In this document: piece after piece, positions 61,691 to 64,000 of the stretch | Layout: every line of letters starts with the position of its first letter | How positions within the stretch are numbered: position 1 is the first letter of the stretch | Source: Anas platyrhynchos | Lineage: Eukaryota; Chordata; Aves; Anseriformes; Anatidae | NCBI RefSeq assembly: GCF_047663525.1 | Contig: NC_092604.1 | Coordinates: 10,527,501-10,591,500 of the forward strand | Direction of reading: 5' to 3' | Length of the DNA stretch: 64,000 bases | Program-made: the position numbers and the translations under genes | The notes under the pieces: model-generated | The model's input: only the letters and a program-made list of their open reading frames with translations | What the model was told of the DNA's origin: nothing | Database searches by the model: none

Positions 61691-64000
61691 GTATTTCATA
61701 GCTACCTTCTGGTGTTTTTGCGTTGAGTGACCTGATGTTTTCTGAAGTGTTCTGCAGTGCTTAAATGCAGGTATTTCCCTTTCTGAGTACAAAGGGAATG
61801 GATGCAGGGAGCTGTGCTTCTTTTTTCTGCTGCCTGGTGAAAGGGAAACAAGTGGACTTTGTACTGGAAACTCGATCGTTAATACCTGCTGCGCTCAGAT
61901 GCTTTTTGCAGAGGGCTTTAGCTACAGATGTGCTAAATGCTGTTGTAAGAATGAACTTGTCTTCTAGAAACTAGGTAAAACCCCACTTCTCATCCTCCCA
62001 CCATGGTGCCACTGCCTACCTACCTTCCAGGCTGTGATCGAGGCCATACGCGTTTTCAGAAGCAGCATCTTCAAGTTTTCTCCCCAAGGGGATTAAAAAA
62101 AAGTCATTAAGACTGTCCAGTTCTGCTCTGAAGCTGTGCTATGTGCTAATGACCTAGAATCTGACAGCAAGTGAGTGCTCTGGCCTCAGGTATTTATTTG
62201 CTTCTTTGACCTCATGATTGCAGCAAATAACTAATTGATGGAAAAAAGCAGGCATGGGAATGATGAACTTCTGGTGCTGACTGGCAGCTTCTCAGAGGAA
62301 ACTGTTCAAAGGAGCAGCACCGTGGCTCTTCCAGCCTCTTAGTTGTGCTTCGTGCTATTGCAGCATCATCACGAGCATTTGACAGGCACTGGCAGCAAGT
62401 GTTTCAGTATATCCAAGCCTGAGGTGGCTTAGGGTGGATGGAAGAAGCTTCCTCCAGAGGTAGAAGTGATGGTGGAAGGGTGGAGACCGGCTCCCTGTCA
62501 CATCTCCCCTCTCTAAACCAGACCTGGCTCGGAGCATCGCCTGCAGCTGGGTGAGAGAAGTGTTCGTGTGCCTGACCCCGCTCCCAGAGTTGATCCTTCT
62601 GATCCTGCAGGACTAAAGGAGGCTTAGTGGAAAGCTGCCATAAACCAGGACTTCTCTAGGGCTGGAAATAATCAAGGCAAGAGACAAAGTGACTTACGAT
62701 TTATTCTGACTGCAGCACAACAGGGTTACTTAGTGTTTTGAAACTGCACAAGTAGTTGGCACTTGGAGTAACTGAACCTGGTGACGCTTACACCAATGAA
62801 TAGTCAGTTAAGAGGCAAAACGCTACTTAGGAAAAGCAACAGTCCAATGTCCCAAGGTTAACAGCTCGCCAGCATTTGGCTCTGGAGATTGCATCAGTGT
62901 CAAAGAGTTTGCCAACGTTTGACAAACTCCACGTGGAGCTGTAAAAGGCAACTGACACTTCTAATTTAGAGCCTTACATAAACGCCGGGCTCTCTGTTGC
63001 AACTTCCCAACATTATTATGTTAATTTGCCTATGAGTTTTGCATCACATTTGTAAGCCTAAGCACGGGTGAGGGGTTAGATGCTGCAGTTCGAAGAGCCC
63101 GCTCCCTTAAAACAGCTTAAAAACACTGCAGTCAGACAGGTGATAGGTACTGCTGCCCTGCACGAGGGACGGATAGGTGATGAAAGAATTGAAGCTGTAA
63201 CAACGTCTAACCCCAGCCTTACCACACACGTGAAGGTTAAACCAATCTTTCCCAGCCTCCTAAACTGTCACTCACCCTTCCACACAGACACCACTTAGCA
63301 TTAAAAGCTCCTATAAAACAAACTTCACTAGGTAGGTGTGGGGTTATTGGAGGCTGAGCTCCTTCCCCAGACTCCCTTCTCTGGTTCTCTAGCATTGCAT
63401 TTTTGTTGCTTACACTTCAGTATAAAAATACACTCTTAAAAATAACTTCAGCCATGGACGTGTCTTCCAAGCAGCACGAGAGGAGGATTACCCACTCCTA
63501 GGCTCTTGGGTGCAGCTCGGGGGACTGACGAAGATCTTGAGAACTTCAGGCCCTGGATCAAATGCCCAACCTAACCTGACAAGCTGCAGCAGTCAAATCC
63601 TCGAGATTTCTGCTTAAGAAGAAGACACCAGCCTAGTAGGTTGCAAGTGACACCCCTCTGTTTAGGAAGACAGACACCCTGGAGTTACCGTGTAAGTTCA
63701 CTCAGTCCCCTCAGAAAAGTATTAAAAGAGAAAATATCACCATTTCTGTTTCCCCAGAGGATTGGAGTGGCAAGTCATTACATTCATTCCCTTTCTTCCC
63801 CATTTAGTACCAGATCTTCTGAGCTCATCGTTACCTTCTCTATTACCACAGCAGGAGATGTGCTAGGATGTAACAGTCAAACCAGAATCCTGCTGTTCTG
63901 TTCCTAAATAGCTGGACCTCATCGGCAGAAGCCACAACAGCGCCAGACTGCTGTGAAGGACAGGGAGCCTTCCAACACTGCACCTTCTCCCTGCGATATA
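61691..64000. other. downstream interval, no recognised gene
   Basis: 2.3 kb. Plus-strand TTTATT near 62700 reads AATAAA on the minus strand and could end a leftward gene (TOR1B is expected next by human synteny), but I find no coding exon here. All open frames are short and unfamiliar. Confidence 0.55.

Overview
This window is vertebrate nuclear DNA, most likely from a bird. Its protein-coding exons match FNBP1, USP20, C9orf78 and TOR1A, which form one conserved block in human 9q34.11; from general knowledge this block lies on chicken chromosome 17. A truncated CR1 LINE copy near 2.56 kb, very few other repeats, and a compact layout of four genes with many introns under 500 bp all fit an avian genome. 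There are no bacterial-type genes, no CRISPR array and no complete mobile element.

Layout: (1) 1 to about 25.64 kb is the 3' part of FNBP1 (+). It begins inside an intron, then gives a 15-nt microexon (7933-7947), the HR1 exons, the linker and the SH3 exons. The last step is a choice of C-termini: read-through to a stop at 17372, or splicing to a distant exon at 22479 that adds Asp-Ser-stop. (2) About 25.7-29.8 kb is the tail-to-tail interval between FNBP1 and USP20. (3) About 29.82-49.9 kb is USP20 (-), with 23 coding exons giving a complete 911-residue deubiquitinase. (4) 49.56-50.19 kb is a CpG-rich bidirectional promoter shared by USP20 and C9orf78. (5) 50.19-55.06 kb is C9orf78 (+), with 9 coding exons giving 289 residues, the same length as I recall for the human protein. 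(6) 55.9-61.7 kb is TOR1A (+), with 5 coding exons giving 350 residues. (7) 61.7-64 kb is downstream sequence with no recognisable coding exon.

The genes are unrelated housekeeping neighbours rather than one pathway. FNBP1 is a membrane-curvature and actin adaptor, USP20 a deubiquitinase, C9orf78 a spliceosome (BRR2)-associated protein, and TOR1A a torsin AAA+ ATPase of the ER lumen. Exon boundaries were set by hand from GT/AG sites, reading phase and remembered human protein sequences; every junction keeps frame.

The most interesting signals concern RNA processing: the FNBP1 microexon; two or three competing FNBP1 C-terminal ends, one with a class I PDZ-ligand tail; a well-formed frame-breaking cassette exon in C9orf78, itself a splicing-factor gene; and a 21-bp tandem duplication that copies a USP20 5'UTR splice donor. 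A degenerate TCGCG-rich repeat with CRE sites in C9orf78 intron 1, a YY1-type motif cluster at the TOR1A promoter, and a strongly G-skewed minisatellite in TOR1A intron 1 are also worth checking. I found no wholly new gene system.
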